DNA from: Winogradskyella pacifica
GTDB taxonomy: Bacteria; Bacteroidota; Bacteroidia; Flavobacteriales; Flavobacteriaceae
Reading direction: 5' to 3'
Assembly (NCBI RefSeq): GCF_013403915.1
Contig: NZ_JABFDI010000015.1
Coordinates: 1-64,000 of the forward strand
Length of the DNA: 64,000 bases
Below, one piece after another: positions 20,483 through 29,634 of the stretch (within the stretch, counting starts at the first letter, position 1; each line of letters opens with the position of its first letter). The notes beneath the pieces were generated by a model that was not told the DNA's origin, ran no database searches, and was given only the letters and a program-made list of their open reading frames with translations. The position numbers and the translations under genes are program-made.

Positions 20483-21172
20483 CTATCCTATTTTTGTATC
20501 AACTGCAATACTTGGGCTCATTGTACTAGACATATAAATGCTCTTTACATAAACACCCTTTGAGGCAGTTGGTTTTAACTTCATAATTGTAGATAATAAT
20601 TCTTGAGCATTCCCAATAATTTTATCAGTATCAAACGATGCTTTACCAATTGGTGCATGTACAATACCTGTTTTATCTACTTTAAAATCTATCTTACCAG
20701 CTTTTACTTCTGCAACTGCTTTAGCTACATCCATAGTTACTGTTCCTGTCTTAGGGTTAGGCATAAGACCTCTTGGTCCTAATACTCTACCTAATGGTCC
20801 TAACTTACCCATAATGCTTGGCATAGTAACGATAACGTCAACATCTGTCCAACCATCTTTAATTTTCTGTAAGTATTCATCTAACCCAACATAATCCGCG
20901 CCAGCTGCTTTAGCCTCTTCTTCTTTATCTGGAGTTACAAGTGCAAGAACCTTCATGTCTTTACCTGTACCGTGTGGTAATGAAACTACCCCACGCACCA
21001 TTTGATTGGCTTTACGTGGATCTACACCTAATCTGATTGCTAAATCGATAGAAGCATCAAACTTTGTGTATGTAATTTCTTTTAGTAAAGCTGAAGCTTC
21101 TTCTAAAGAGTAAATCTTGTTATTATCAACCTTTCCTCTTGCTTCTTTTTGCTTCTTTGTTAATCTTGCCAT
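20483..21172 (-). CDS. rplA: Ribosomal protein L1
   Basis: 229 residues from the ATG at 21170-21172 ([13 protein letters not shown]). An in-frame extension into rplK gives an implausible N-terminus and was rejected. The conserved [19 protein letters not shown] and PNPKTGTV signatures are intact. L1 also autoregulates rplKA in other bacteria; the corresponding mRNA site was not identified here. Confidence 0.97.
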   Translation of the reverse strand: MARLTKKQKEARGKVDNNKIYSLEEASALLKEITYTKFDASIDLAIRLGVDPRKANQMVRGVVSLPHGTGKDMKVLALVTPDKEEEAKAAGADYVGLDEYLQKIKDGWTDVDVIVTMPSIMGKLGPLGRVLGPRGLMPNPKTGTVTMDVAKAVAEVKAGKIDFKVDKTGIVHAPIGKASFDTDKIIGNAQELLSTIMKLKPTASKGVYVKSIYMSSTMSPSIAVDTKIG

Positions 21173-21182
21173 TTCTAAAAAT

Positions 21183-21623
21183 TTAGTTTGGAGCTTCTCC
21201 TCCTTTAACAGTGATACCCATCGATCTTGCTGTACCGGCAACCATTTTCATAGCTGATCCGATTTCAAAGGCATTTAAATCTACCATTTTGTCTTCAGCA
21301 ATCGCTTTTACTTGATCCCAAGTTACTTTTGCTACTTTACGTCGGTTTGGTTCTCCTGATCCTTTCTTTACTTTGGCCGCTTCTAATAATTGTACTGCTG
21401 CTGGTGGAGTCTTGATTACGAAGTCAAATGATTTGTCTTTGTAAACAGAGATTGCCACAGGTAAAACTTTACCTTGTTTATCTTGTGTTCTAGCATTAAA
21501 CTGCTTACAGAACTCCATGATATTAACTCCAGCGGCACCTAAAGCGGGTCCTACCGGTGGCGATGGATTCGCAGCACCTCCCCGAACTTGTAGCTTAACT
21601 ACTTTGTCTATTTCTTTTGCCAT
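21183..21623 (-). CDS. rplK: Ribosomal protein L11
   Basis: 146 residues. The N-terminal [29 protein letters not shown] and the C-terminal rRNA-binding [15 protein letters not shown] and GTARSMGI segments are typical. It contacts the GTPase centre of 23S rRNA. It follows nusG by 65 bases that include a small hairpin, and precedes rplA by 10 bases. Confidence 0.97.
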   Translation of the reverse strand: MAKEIDKVVKLQVRGGAANPSPPVGPALGAAGVNIMEFCKQFNARTQDKQGKVLPVAISVYKDKSFDFVIKTPPAAVQLLEAAKVKKGSGEPNRRKVAKVTWDQVKAIAEDKMVDLNAFEIGSAMKMVAGTARSMGITVKGGEAPN

Positions 21624-21642
21624 TTTTTAATTTTTATACGCC

Positions 21643-21665
21643 TATCTATATTGGAAGCATAGATA
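21643..21665 (-). other. Small hairpin between nusG and rplK
   Basis: TATCTAT (21643-21649) and ATAGATA (21659-21665) form a 7-bp stem with a 9-base loop in the short gap between nusG and rplK. There is no T-tract, so it is unlikely to be a terminator. Its position in the rplK leader would suit a processing or regulatory element; this is inference. Confidence 0.4.
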
Positions 21666-21688
21666 ACACGCTCTTTATGTAACAATTA

Positions 21689-22234
21689 TTAAACTTTTTC
21701 TACTTGCATATAACTTAACTCTAATGGTGTTTTTCTTCCAAAAATCTTAACCATTACCTCAAGCTTACGCTTTTCTTCATTAATCTTCTCGATTGTACCA
21801 TCAAAACCATTGAATGGACCATCGATAACTTTTACAGTTTCACCTTTTGTAAATGGAATTGCGACATTAGCATCTGCTTCTACAGACAACTCATCTACTT
21901 TACCTAACATTCTATTTACTTCAGATTGTCTTAATGGCACAGGGTCACCACCTTTTGTTTCACCTAGAAAACCGATAACGTTGGTAATCGATTTAATAAT
22001 ATGAGGAATCTCACCACTTAAATTGGCTTGAACCATAATGTAACCTGGAAAATAAACCTTCTCTTTGTTAATTTTTTTTCCGTTACGTATTTGAATTACT
22101 TTTTCGGTTGGGACTAAAACTTGATCTACAAAATCTTCTAAACCTAATCTTGAAATTTCATTTTCAATATAAGTTTTGATTTTGTTTTCTTGACCGCTTA
22201 CCGCTCTAACAACATACCATTTTTTATCAGACAT
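21689..22234 (-). CDS. nusG: Transcription termination/antitermination factor NusG
   Basis: 181 residues. NGN domain at the N-terminus (KKWYVVRAVSGQENKIK, FPGYIMVQ) and a KOW domain at the C-terminus (KGETVKVIDGPFNGFDGTI). NusG couples RNA polymerase to Rho or to the ribosome. It is placed between secE (20 bases) and rplK, the standard order. Confidence 0.97.
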   Translation of the reverse strand: MSDKKWYVVRAVSGQENKIKTYIENEISRLGLEDFVDQVLVPTEKVIQIRNGKKINKEKVYFPGYIMVQANLSGEIPHIIKSITNVIGFLGETKGGDPVPLRQSEVNRMLGKVDELSVEADANVAIPFTKGETVKVIDGPFNGFDGTIEKINEEKRKLEVMVKIFGRKTPLELSYMQVEKV

Positions 22235-22254
22235 ACTCTCTTCTTGTATAATTG

Positions 22255-22449
22255 TTAGTGAATCATTTCAAAATAAGCTTTTACTGCTCTACTAAAAACA
22301 GTATCAACTCCCCAAATGGCTAATGAAAAAATAATTGAAAACACAGCAACAATCACTGTTAATTTTTGAGCTTCAGGCCAAGGTGTCCAAGACACATTGT
22401 TCTTTAACTCTCCAAACGATTCTTTTACGTACGTTATTAATCCTGCCAT
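22255..22449 (-). CDS. secE: Preprotein translocase subunit SecE
   Basis: 64 residues from the ATG at 22447-22449 (MAGLITYVKESF). A longer in-frame reading runs back through the tRNA-Trp gene and cannot be protein. The amphipathic helix followed by ELKNNVSWTPWPEAQKL and one membrane helix (VFSIIFSLAIWGVDTVF) is the minimal single-span SecE. It stabilises SecY in the inner membrane. Confidence 0.95.
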   Translation of the reverse strand: MAGLITYVKESFGELKNNVSWTPWPEAQKLTVIVAVFSIIFSLAIWGVDTVFSRAVKAYFEMIH

Positions 22450-22501
22450 TTGATTATTACTTTTATTAAGGATTAAAAAAATAATCCATTTATACTTTTT
22501 G

Positions 22502-22574
22502 CACGGGTTGAGAGACTCGAACTCACGACACCTGGTTTTGGAGACCAGTGCTCTACCAACTGAGCTAAACCCGT
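22502..22574 (-). tRNA. tRNA-Trp (anticodon CCA)
   Basis: Minus-strand cloverleaf with acceptor ACGGGTT/AACCCGT, anticodon stem CTGGT/ACCAG, loop TCTCCAAA region giving CCA, T arm GTTCGAGTC, discriminator G. It lies between tuf and secE, the usual place in this order of bacteria. Confidence 0.96.
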
Positions 22575-22585
22575 AAACAATAATC

Positions 22586-22613
22586 AAGGCGTCCCGAAAT
22601 ATCGAGACACCTT
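22586..22613 (-). terminator. Hairpin behind tuf
   Basis: On the minus strand a 12-bp stem, AAGGTGTCTCGA with TCGGGACGCCTT (two G-U pairs), loops over 4 bases. It sits between the tuf stop codon and tRNA-Trp. The following T content is low, so it may be a weak terminator or tRNA-processing structure rather than a full stop. Confidence 0.5.
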
Positions 22614-22637
22614 AATTAATTATTTTAACTGTAATGT

Positions 22638-23825
22638 TTACTCTAAAATTTCAGTAACCTGACCAGCACCAACTGTTCTACCACCTTCACGGATAGCGAA
22701 ACGTAAACCTACGTTCATTGCAATTGGTTGAATTAAATCAACTGTAATAGTTAAGTTATCACCTGGCATTACCATTTCAACTCCATCAGGAAGCATAATG
22801 TTTCCAGTTACATCCGTTGTACGAACGTAAAACTGTGGACGGTAGTTATTATGGAATGGTGTGTGACGACCACCTTCTTCTTTTTTAAGAACGTAAACCT
22901 CAGCTTTAAATTTAGCGTGTGGTGTTACAGAACCTGGCTTACAAATAACCATACCTCTAGAGATTTGAGACTTCTCAATACCTCTTAATAAGATACCAGC
23001 ATTATCACCAGCTTCACCTCTATCTAATATTTGACGGAACATTTCAATACCTGTAATTGTAGATGTTAATTTCTCAGCACCCATACCGATAATCTCAACT
23101 GGATCACCTGTATTACCAACACCAGTTTCGATACGACCTGTAGCAACAGTTCCACGACCTGTAATTGAGAATACATCTTCAATAGGCATTAAGAACGGCT
23201 TATCCATGTCACGAGTAGGCTCTTCAATCCAAGCATCAACTTGATTCATCAACTCTAATACACTATCTACCCATTTTTGCTCACCGTTAAGTGCACCTAA
23301 AGCAGAACCAGCAACTACAGGTCCATTATCACCATCATACTGATAGAATGATAATAAATCTCTAATTTCCATTTCTACTAATTCTAATAATTCTTCATCA
23401 TCAACCATATCCACTTTATTCATGAATACAACCATACGAGGAATACCTACCTGACGACCAAGTAAGATATGCTCACGTGTTTGTGGCATAGGTCCATCTG
23501 TTGCAGCAACAACTAAAATAGCACCATCCATTTGAGCAGCACCAGTAACCATGTTCTTTACGTAATCCGCGTGACCTGGACAGTCAACGTGAGCGTAATG
23601 ACGATTTGCTGTTGCATATTCTACGTGTGAAGTATTAATTGTAATACCTCTTTCTTTTTCTTCTGGTGCATTATCAATTTGATCAAATGATCTTGCTTCA
23701 GAATAACCTGCATCAGCTAATACTTTAGTAATAGCAGCAGTTAAAGTTGTTTTACCGTGATCTACGTGTCCAATAGTACCTATGTTTAAGTGCGGTTTTG
23801 AACGATCGAAAGTTGCCTTTGCCAT
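22638..23825 (-). CDS. tuf: Elongation factor Tu
   Basis: 395 residues. The GTPase motifs [18 protein letters not shown] and NKVDMVDD are present, with domains II ([12 protein letters not shown]) and III (GGRHTPF). EF-Tu delivers aminoacyl-tRNA to the ribosome. The gene is embedded in a tRNA cluster: Thr, Tyr, Gly and Thr upstream, Trp downstream, all on the same strand. Confidence 0.98.
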   Translation of the reverse strand: MAKATFDRSKPHLNIGTIGHVDHGKTTLTAAITKVLADAGYSEARSFDQIDNAPEEKERGITINTSHVEYATANRHYAHVDCPGHADYVKNMVTGAAQMDGAILVVAATDGPMPQTREHILLGRQVGIPRMVVFMNKVDMVDDEELLELVEMEIRDLLSFYQYDGDNGPVVAGSALGALNGEQKWVDSVLELMNQVDAWIEEPTRDMDKPFLMPIEDVFSITGRGTVATGRIETGVGNTGDPVEIIGMGAEKLTSTITGIEMFRQILDRGEAGDNAGILLRGIEKSQISRGMVICKPGSVTPHAKFKAEVYVLKKEEGGRHTPFHNNYRPQFYVRTTDVTGNIMLPDGVEMVMPGDNLTITVDLIQPIAMNVGLRFAIREGGRTVGAGQVTEILE

Positions 23826-23895
23826 GTTTAATTTATTTTAATCTTATTATATTATTAGTGTTCAATTGTTATTCTAAATGTGTCTTAGAAAAAAG

Positions 23896-23967
23896 AGCCA
23901 ATGACGAGAATTGAACTCGTGACCTCTTCCTTACCAAGGAAACGCTCTACCCCTGAGCTACACCGGC
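23896..23967 (-). tRNA. tRNA-Thr (anticodon GGT)
   Basis: Minus-strand cloverleaf with acceptor GCCGGTG/CATTGGC (two G-U pairs), anticodon stem closing CTTGGTAAG with GGT, and T arm AGTTCAATTCT. It reads ACC/ACU and complements the TGT isoacceptor at 24406. Confidence 0.95.
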
Positions 23968-24037
23968 ATTTCATTTACGATTACCGATTGGTTAGATTTA
24001 CGAAGTGAAAATCACGCGTCTTAATTCGCAAATTTTG

Positions 24038-24110
24038 AGCGAGAGACCGGGTTCGAACCGGCGACATTCAGCTTGGAAGGCTGACGCTCTACCAACTGAG
24101 CTACTCTCGC
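24038..24110 (-). tRNA. tRNA-Gly (anticodon TCC)
   Basis: Minus-strand cloverleaf with acceptor GCGAGAG/CTCTCGC, anticodon loop CTTCCAA giving TCC, T arm GGTTCGAACC. Part of the tuf-upstream tRNA cluster. Confidence 0.96.
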
Positions 24111-24258
24111 ATTTCTTAATTAATCTTACTTAATTAATGGTTTCAATATTTCAAAATCAATCACTTCGCTAGGCGCTTTGATTAATTAATCTAAATAATT
24201 TTCGGCATTTAGTTTTGCAAAGGTATAACTTTTATTAACTAATTGCGAAAAATATTTG

Positions 24259-24340
<82 letters not shown>

Positions 24341-24405
24341 AAAACTTAATTTCAATATTTCAAAAACGTTAAGTGTTTGTTTTATTAAAAACGAAACTCT
24401 TAAAG

Positions 24406-24479
24406 AGCCGATGGAGGGACTCGAACCCACGACCTGCTGATTACAAATCAGCTGCTCTAGCCAGCTGAGCTACATCGGC
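24406..24479 (-). tRNA. tRNA-Thr (anticodon TGT), copy 2
   Basis: Same sequence as the tRNA-Thr at 6032-6105 over the full cloverleaf. It is the first gene of the tRNA-tuf cluster, immediately behind the terminator of raiA. Confidence 0.96.
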
Positions 24480-24513
24480 TTTTTGTTACTTATTTACCAT
24501 CTAAATTAGAGTG

Positions 24514-24541
24514 TAAAAAAGTCCGCTATTTCTAACGGACT
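24514..24541 (-). terminator. Terminator behind raiA
   Basis: On the minus strand AGTCCGTTA and TAGCGGACT form a 9-bp stem (one G-U) capped by GAAA and followed by TTTTTTAC. It separates the xerC-raiA transcript from the tRNA-tuf cluster. Confidence 0.82.
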
Positions 24542-24590
24542 GCAAATGTAAGACTTTATTTTACTATTCAAAACATTTTTTAAAAAAAAT

Positions 24591-24893
24591 TCAACTATGT
24601 GCTCTTAATTTTTCTTTTCGCTTTTTGATTTGCCTTCCTAATGAGGCAATTGCGGCATCTGCACCTTCCTCAAAAGATTTACATTGTTTCTTTACTACGA
24701 AGCTATCACCAGGTACACTAAGCTTAACCTCAAAGATCTTATTCTCTTTATCGCTTGTATTTTCAACTTTAAGATATACATCGGATTGAATTATTTTATC
24801 ATAGAACATATCTAGCTTATCCATTCGTTTTTGAATGAACTCTATTAACTTGCTATCTGCTGTAAAATTTACGGATTGAGTGTTTACTTTCAT
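24591..24893 (-). CDS. raiA: Ribosome hibernation-promoting factor, short form
   Basis: 100 residues of the HPF/YfiA fold (MKVNTQSVNFTADSKL start, YLKVENTSDKENKIFEVKL, then a basic C-terminus KKRKEKLRAHS). It binds the 30S subunit and stalls or dimerises ribosomes in resting cells. It lacks the long C-terminal extension, so it is the short type. It lies 72 bases behind xerC. Confidence 0.92.
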   Translation of the reverse strand: MKVNTQSVNFTADSKLIEFIQKRMDKLDMFYDKIIQSDVYLKVENTSDKENKIFEVKLSVPGDSFVVKKQCKSFEEGADAAIASLGRQIKKRKEKLRAHS

Positions 24894-24965
24894 TTAGTTT
24901 ATTTTAAATTAAACATAAGCGTTAGATGATTTGATCTAACACGGATTTGTAAAAGTTAGTTGAAC

Positions 24966-25856
24966 CTAACTTTGATTTCGTGGATGTGCCTTGGCGTGTA
25001 CTTTTTTTAATTCGGCAATACTATTGTGTGTATACACTTGAGTTGCTGCCAAACTTGTATGTCCAAGAAGTTCCTTTATTGCATTTAAATCTGCACCTTG
25101 GTTTAGTAAGTGCGTTGCAAACGAATGTCTTAATACGTGAGGGCTGCATTTTGCTTTCGTAGATGCCATACTAAAATACTTATTTATTATTCTGTAAACA
25201 AGCTTTTCGTAAATTTTAAGACCTTTTTTTGTTAAAAACAAAACCTCCCCATCTTCTATACTAATCAATTCGCTTCTATATTTTAAATAGCACTTTAATG
25301 ATTTAGTTATGGAATCAATTAAAGGAATGTAACGTTCTTTATTGCGTTTACCAATTACCTTAATTTGATGATTGCCACTATCGATATCTGATAACTTTAA
25401 ATTTACGAGTTCGATACGTCTGATTCCTGTTGCATAAAATAACTCTATGATTAATTGATTTCTTGCACTTTCAAAATCATCGATATTAATAGCATCTTCT
25501 AACACCAATTTTAATTCTTGTTCAGAAAACGGCAATTGAACCTTCTTCCCTACTTTTAAAGCTTTATGCTTTTTTAAAGGGTTGACATCAATATCTTCTG
25601 TCTTTAGTAAGAATTTATAATACGTATTTAGTGATGATACTTTTCTGTTAATCGTTCGGTTAGTAATTTTACGATCTACCAAAGCAACAATCCATTGTCG
25701 TAATTCAGAATAACCTACTTGAGCTACATTTTGTGAATCGTGATACTTGTTTAAAAAATCTTGAAAATTTTCAACATCTCGTGTATAAGCCAATACTGTG
25801 TGCTTAGAATATGCCTTTTCTAATAATAAATAATCTGAAAACGATTTTAGACTCAT
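24966..25856 (-). CDS. xerC: Tyrosine recombinase XerC/XerD type
   Basis: 296 residues from the ATG at 25854-25856 (MSLKSFSDYLLLEKAYS). A 14-residue in-frame extension was rejected because relatives begin here. An N-terminal SAM-like core-binding domain is followed by the catalytic domain with Arg in ATGIRRIEL, Lys in KRNKERYIPL, HVLRHSFATHLL, the LLGHTS histidine and Tyr in TQVYTH. It should resolve chromosome dimers at dif. Its place next to raiA and the tuf cluster is the conserved flavobacterial one, so it is housekeeping rather than a mobile-element integrase. Confidence 0.92.
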   Translation of the reverse strand: MSLKSFSDYLLLEKAYSKHTVLAYTRDVENFQDFLNKYHDSQNVAQVGYSELRQWIVALVDRKITNRTINRKVSSLNTYYKFLLKTEDIDVNPLKKHKALKVGKKVQLPFSEQELKLVLEDAINIDDFESARNQLIIELFYATGIRRIELVNLKLSDIDSGNHQIKVIGKRNKERYIPLIDSITKSLKCYLKYRSELISIEDGEVLFLTKKGLKIYEKLVYRIINKYFSMASTKAKCSPHVLRHSFATHLLNQGADLNAIKELLGHTSLAATQVYTHNSIAELKKVHAKAHPRNQS

Positions 25857-25913
25857 TAAATTTGTTTGATGAATTTTAAATATAACTATTAACTTCAACT
25901 AATATTGAGTACG

Positions 25914-25950
25914 AACAAAAAAAATCCTACACATAGGTAGGATTTAAATT
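25914..25950 (-). terminator. Terminator behind the alpha-amylase
   Basis: AAATCCTAC (25922-25930) pairs with GTAGGATTT (25937-25945) around a 6-base loop. On the minus strand it is followed by a long T-run. Confidence 0.82.
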
Positions 25951-25965
25951 TTTATTCAGCCAAAT

Positions 25966-27345
25966 CTATTTTACAGACCAAACCGAGTAACTCTTTGGGG
26001 GTGCTTGAATTTTAACCCACTTACCTGATTGTGTTGTTGGTTCCCAACCCGAATGCCCTGTATAATCTTTAATCACAGTGCTAGACCAATTAGTTTCCAC
26101 CCATCGTTCTTGCCATGAGTTCGAATTATTAATATAAACTACCAGACCAGAATTACTATATCCATTTCGTCTTGCTATATATTCGTCCGTATCTACATGT
26201 AGAATATCTGTAGAACCACCAGCCAAATTGTTATGGATCCATATCAAATTATTTAAACGCTCTTTATTCAACCATTCTTCATAATCATTATAGAAAATAG
26301 TAGGATAACCTTCATGTGTTAATATGTATGCATAGGCCAAAATTTTATTATCGATTATTTCATCTGTATCATGATTCGCTACAAAAGTAACTGCTTTTGA
26401 TGCATTTTGTTTCCATAACATATTATCATTAAGAGCCGTTAAATCATTTCCCATAAATGCATCTTTCATTTTATAATAACAGGCAAAATCAAATGCACTA
26501 GCTTCGGCACTACTTGTCCATGTATCTAAAGTTGACACATTACTATCCCAATACTCACCTATTGTAAAACCACCAACTTCATTTTTCCAATCCTTAACAA
26601 CCCATGGCTCAAATCCTTTTACATAATCAAATCTCCAACCATCAAAACCTATAACATCTCTATAGTACTTTGCTACACTATTTGAGTTTTTCCACAACCA
26701 ATCTTGTACATACGTTTGGTGATGACATAAATCTGGATAACCACCAAATGCACCACTATCATTAGAGTGAACATTATTAGCATGAAAATCGGTAGCCGAA
26801 CGAAGAAAACTCCCAGACATAGGATTAAAGTCCGTCCATGTATTTCCACCTGTATATGGATTAGCCTCACTAGCTCCACCACTGTTATGGTTAATAACAA
26901 TATCTGCGATGACACTAAGTCCGTTATTATGTGCCGTAGTAATCATATTAATTAACTCAGCTCTAGAACCAAAACGTGTTTCTGTACTACCCATCTGGTT
27001 ATATTCTCCAAAATCAAAATAGTCAAAAGGATCATACCCCATTGAAAAGGGGCCATTATGTGCTTTTGAAGCTGGCGGAAGCCAAATAGCATCGATACCA
27101 GCATTACTCCAATCGGCAACTTTAGAATTAATTGTATTCCACCACGTACCACCTGCAGGAACGTCCCAATAAAAAGCTTGCATCATTACGCCCGAACCTA
27201 TTGGTTTTAGTCCTGCTCGTTTAGAATATTCAATGTCTGTTTTTGTAGGCTTAATTACTTGTTGCTCTTCAACAATTTCATCTTGACTGCAATTAAAAAG
27301 GCATAAGGCTAAAAATGCCATACCTAAAAGTTTAAAATTTCTCAT
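25966..27345 (-). CDS. GH13_7-type alpha-amylase, lipoprotein
   Basis: 459 residues with a lipoprotein signal (LFNC, Cys19). The catalytic barrel is very close to Pyrococcus/Thermococcus alpha-amylase: MQAFYWDVPAGGTWW, SMGYDPFDYFDFGEYNQ, GWRFDYVKG with nucleophile Asp240, GEYWD with acid/base Glu264, and FVANHDTD with the third carboxylate. His188, His193 and Cys207 have the spacing of the zinc ligands in the Pyrococcus enzyme. The C-terminus ends in SYSVWSVK as in that family. It should hydrolyse starch-like alpha-1,4-glucans at the cell surface. It is monocistronic, with a palindromic LacI-like site upstream. No SusCD pair lies nearby. Confidence 0.93.
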   Translation of the reverse strand: MRNFKLLGMAFLALCLFNCSQDEIVEEQQVIKPTKTDIEYSKRAGLKPIGSGVMMQAFYWDVPAGGTWWNTINSKVADWSNAGIDAIWLPPASKAHNGPFSMGYDPFDYFDFGEYNQMGSTETRFGSRAELINMITTAHNNGLSVIADIVINHNSGGASEANPYTGGNTWTDFNPMSGSFLRSATDFHANNVHSNDSGAFGGYPDLCHHQTYVQDWLWKNSNSVAKYYRDVIGFDGWRFDYVKGFEPWVVKDWKNEVGGFTIGEYWDSNVSTLDTWTSSAEASAFDFACYYKMKDAFMGNDLTALNDNMLWKQNASKAVTFVANHDTDEIIDNKILAYAYILTHEGYPTIFYNDYEEWLNKERLNNLIWIHNNLAGGSTDILHVDTDEYIARRNGYSNSGLVVYINNSNSWQERWVETNWSSTVIKDYTGHSGWEPTTQSGKWVKIQAPPKSYSVWSVK

Positions 27346-27412
27346 AATATCTAGAGTTGTTTACAATTCTAAAACTACAGGATTATAGACAGCAGGCAAA
27401 ACTCTGAAAATT

Positions 27413-27428
27413 ACGAAAACGTTATCGT
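27413..27428. promoter_or_regulatory. LacI-family-like operator upstream of the alpha-amylase
   Basis: ACGAAAACGTTATCGT is a 16-bp near-perfect palindrome centred on AACGTT, with one non-matching pair. It lies 68 bases before the amylase start codon, where it would overlap the promoter. Centre AACGTT is typical of LacI-family operators, which control starch and maltose genes in Bacteroidota. No regulator gene is in the window. Confidence 0.5.
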
Positions 27429-27470
27429 GTTGATAAATCATTAGATATTCATACAAAAACACGACAAATC

Positions 27471-27502
27471 ATAAAAAAACTCGTGAATAAATTCACGAGT
27501 TT
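27471..27502 (-). terminator. Terminator behind acyl-CoA dehydrogenase
   Basis: AAACTCGTGAAT (27477-27488) and ATTCACGAGTTT (27491-27502) are perfectly complementary. On the minus strand the hairpin is followed by TTTT. Confidence 0.85.
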
Positions 27503-27549
27503 GCAATTACACAGGATTAAACCTACAAATAAATATTATGATTTTACTA

Positions 27550-28716
27550 TTAAGTCGCTGGCTTATAATCTTTATTATCGATTACCATCTTAGCAATGAT
27601 TTCTTTTAGTATCTCCGATGTTCCCCCTCCAATTGGTCCTAATCGACTATCTCTAGACATACGGGCTAAAGGATAATCTTCCATATAACCGTAACCTCCT
27701 AAAAATTGAAGACATTGGTAAATAACATCATCTGCCATTTTTGTGGATTGTAACTTAGACATTGTCGCTTCTTTTACAACATAGTCTCCCATGTCTAAAC
27801 GTTTAGCAACGTAATAATTGAATTGCTTACAAATTTCCATTTGTGTTTCACAATCGGCATAAGTATGTCTTAGAGCTTGAAATTTATCAATGGTTCTTCC
27901 AAAAGCCGTTCTTTCGGACATGTATTGTTTTGCGTATTCTAAAGCATATTGTGCTCTAGCATGAGAATTTACACCCATAATTAAACGCTCTAATGAAAAG
28001 TGTTGCATTATATACGGAAATCCTTGTCCTTCTTCACCCATTATACTAGACGCAGGAATCACCACATTATCAAAGGCTATTTCACCTGTATCGGAAGCTC
28101 TCCACCCCAACTTATCTAATTTCGTCGCAGAAATACCTGGTGTATCTCTATCCATTACAAAAATACTAATCCCTTTATTTCCCAAGTCAGGACTCGTTTT
28201 AGCAGCAACAACTAAATAATCGCTATAAACACCATTTGTGATAAAGGTTTTAGAACCGTTAATTACATAAGTATCTCCTTTTTTAACAGCCGTTGTGCGC
28301 ATACCTGCAACATCACTTCCTCCAAAAGGCTCTGTGATACAAAGACAACCAATAGCATCACCTAATGCACTTGGCGTAAGATATTTTTCTTTTTGCTCGT
28401 GATTTCCTTCTTTATTTAAGTGAGTCATCGCTAAATAAGCATGTGCCCACATTGCAGCTGCAAATCCACCAGAGTTGATGCGTTGCATTTCTTCAAGAAA
28501 AATTACGGTGTAAAATAAATCTAAATCTAATCCACCATAAGCTTCTGGTGTTGCAAGACCAAAATATCCCATATCACCAAACTTCTTCCAGATGAAACGT
28601 TCTATGTGACCTGTTTCTTCCCATTTGTCAATATGTGGAACTACTTCTTTTTGTAAGAAACTCCTGAGACTTTCTCGGAATAAATTGTGCTCTTCAGTGA
28701 AATATAAATTAGACAT
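27550..28716 (-). CDS. Acyl-CoA dehydrogenase
   Basis: 388 residues, FAD-dependent flavoprotein introducing the alpha-beta double bond in acyl-CoA esters. Signature stretches are CITEPFGGSDVAGM, the FITNG loop, QFLGGYGYMEDYPLARM and the C-terminal GGTSEILKEIIAKM. Electron transfer flavoprotein would be the acceptor. Chain-length specificity cannot be read. It ends in front of a strong terminator and lies 13 bases behind the HhH protein gene, which may share its transcript. Confidence 0.92.
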   Translation of the reverse strand: MSNLYFTEEHNLFRESLRSFLQKEVVPHIDKWEETGHIERFIWKKFGDMGYFGLATPEAYGGLDLDLFYTVIFLEEMQRINSGGFAAAMWAHAYLAMTHLNKEGNHEQKEKYLTPSALGDAIGCLCITEPFGGSDVAGMRTTAVKKGDTYVINGSKTFITNGVYSDYLVVAAKTSPDLGNKGISIFVMDRDTPGISATKLDKLGWRASDTGEIAFDNVVIPASSIMGEEGQGFPYIMQHFSLERLIMGVNSHARAQYALEYAKQYMSERTAFGRTIDKFQALRHTYADCETQMEICKQFNYYVAKRLDMGDYVVKEATMSKLQSTKMADDVIYQCLQFLGGYGYMEDYPLARMSRDSRLGPIGGGTSEILKEIIAKMVIDNKDYKPAT

Positions 28717-28729
28717 AAATTATTGTTTG

Positions 28730-29617
28730 TTATAGGTACAAATATAACTTAATTATCTCGATTTTTTGGATAGGAAAATCCTCTACTTTTGTTAAATCCT
28801 CTAAAGAATTAAAGCCATCTCTTAGCGTTCGTTCTTCAATAATATTATTTGCAACTTCATAATCTACATACTGAATGGTCACTAATTCATCTCTAGTTGC
28901 CGTATTTATATTAAAGGTTTTAATGGCTCTTGGTGTTTTAACTGTGAAGTCATTTTGAATGCGCTCTACAACTTCTGGAGACAAGCCATAAACTTCACTC
29001 AACTGCACATCTGCAATAAAACCACCGTTAAATTTATTGCGATAGGTAATAATCCGTTCAGAGAGTTTCTCTCCGACCCCATACACTTTCTTTAATTGAG
29101 CTGCCGTGGCAGTATTTAAATCTATTTTTTGATCAAATGCTTTTGGTTTTGTATTACTTGAATAGGAATTTGAAAACGCTTGAGATTTTGGTTTAGGATT
29201 CGTAACCCATTCTGGAAACTTAAAATACGGGGAAATAGTTCCTAAAAAAGAATCTGAAACTTTAGTGACGTGTTGAAACTGTTTAGCAGAATTTACCCAT
29301 TGATTTCTGTCTCTAAACTTATGAAGTCTATCAATTTCTTCATTGGTCATTCCTAGAGAATAACCTTTATAATCTGTAATGTAATTGGGATTGAAAGGGT
29401 ATATTTTTGGTTTACTATTCTCTAATTCAACCAAACGAAGTGAATCTAATTCGTTTTTAAAAGCGTCTATTTGATTTTTATTTTCTGTTAGGTTTTTATT
29501 CGACGTTGCAAAGGCATTGGGAGCAAACCAATATAACCATTGACCAATAAGTACAATTGCTAACAATAAAAAAATCCCATTCCGTTGTTTATTAGAAAAC
29601 TGGAAATGGGATTTCAT
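28730..29617 (-). CDS. ComEA-like helix-hairpin-helix protein
   Basis: 295 residues. One N-terminal membrane anchor (about 13-32), a charged linker, then at least two HhH DNA-binding units: IDLNTATAAQLKKVYGVGEKL and FNINTATRDELVTIQ. This is the ComEA arrangement, in which the HhH repeats bind incoming DNA in the periplasm, though natural competence has not been shown here. It follows the alanine symporter gene by 17 bases on the minus strand. Confidence 0.85.
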   Translation of the reverse strand: MKSHFQFSNKQRNGIFLLLAIVLIGQWLYWFAPNAFATSNKNLTENKNQIDAFKNELDSLRLVELENSKPKIYPFNPNYITDYKGYSLGMTNEEIDRLHKFRDRNQWVNSAKQFQHVTKVSDSFLGTISPYFKFPEWVTNPKPKSQAFSNSYSSNTKPKAFDQKIDLNTATAAQLKKVYGVGEKLSERIITYRNKFNGGFIADVQLSEVYGLSPEVVERIQNDFTVKTPRAIKTFNINTATRDELVTIQYVDYEVANNIIEERTLRDGFNSLEDLTKVEDFPIQKIEIIKLYLYL

Positions 29618-29634
29618 ATGAGATTATTTTTTAG

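Noticed and set aside
21173-21241. In-frame N-terminal extension of rplA
   Set aside because: It overlaps rplK and does not resemble L1; the canonical start is MARLTKKQ.
22450-22587. In-frame N-terminal extension of secE
   Set aside because: It reads through the tRNA-Trp gene on the same strand; SecE starts at the internal Met.
24966-25856. XerC-type gene as integrase of a mobile island
   Set aside because: It lies in the conserved raiA/tuf neighbourhood and has normal XerC length and motifs; no att sites or cargo seen.
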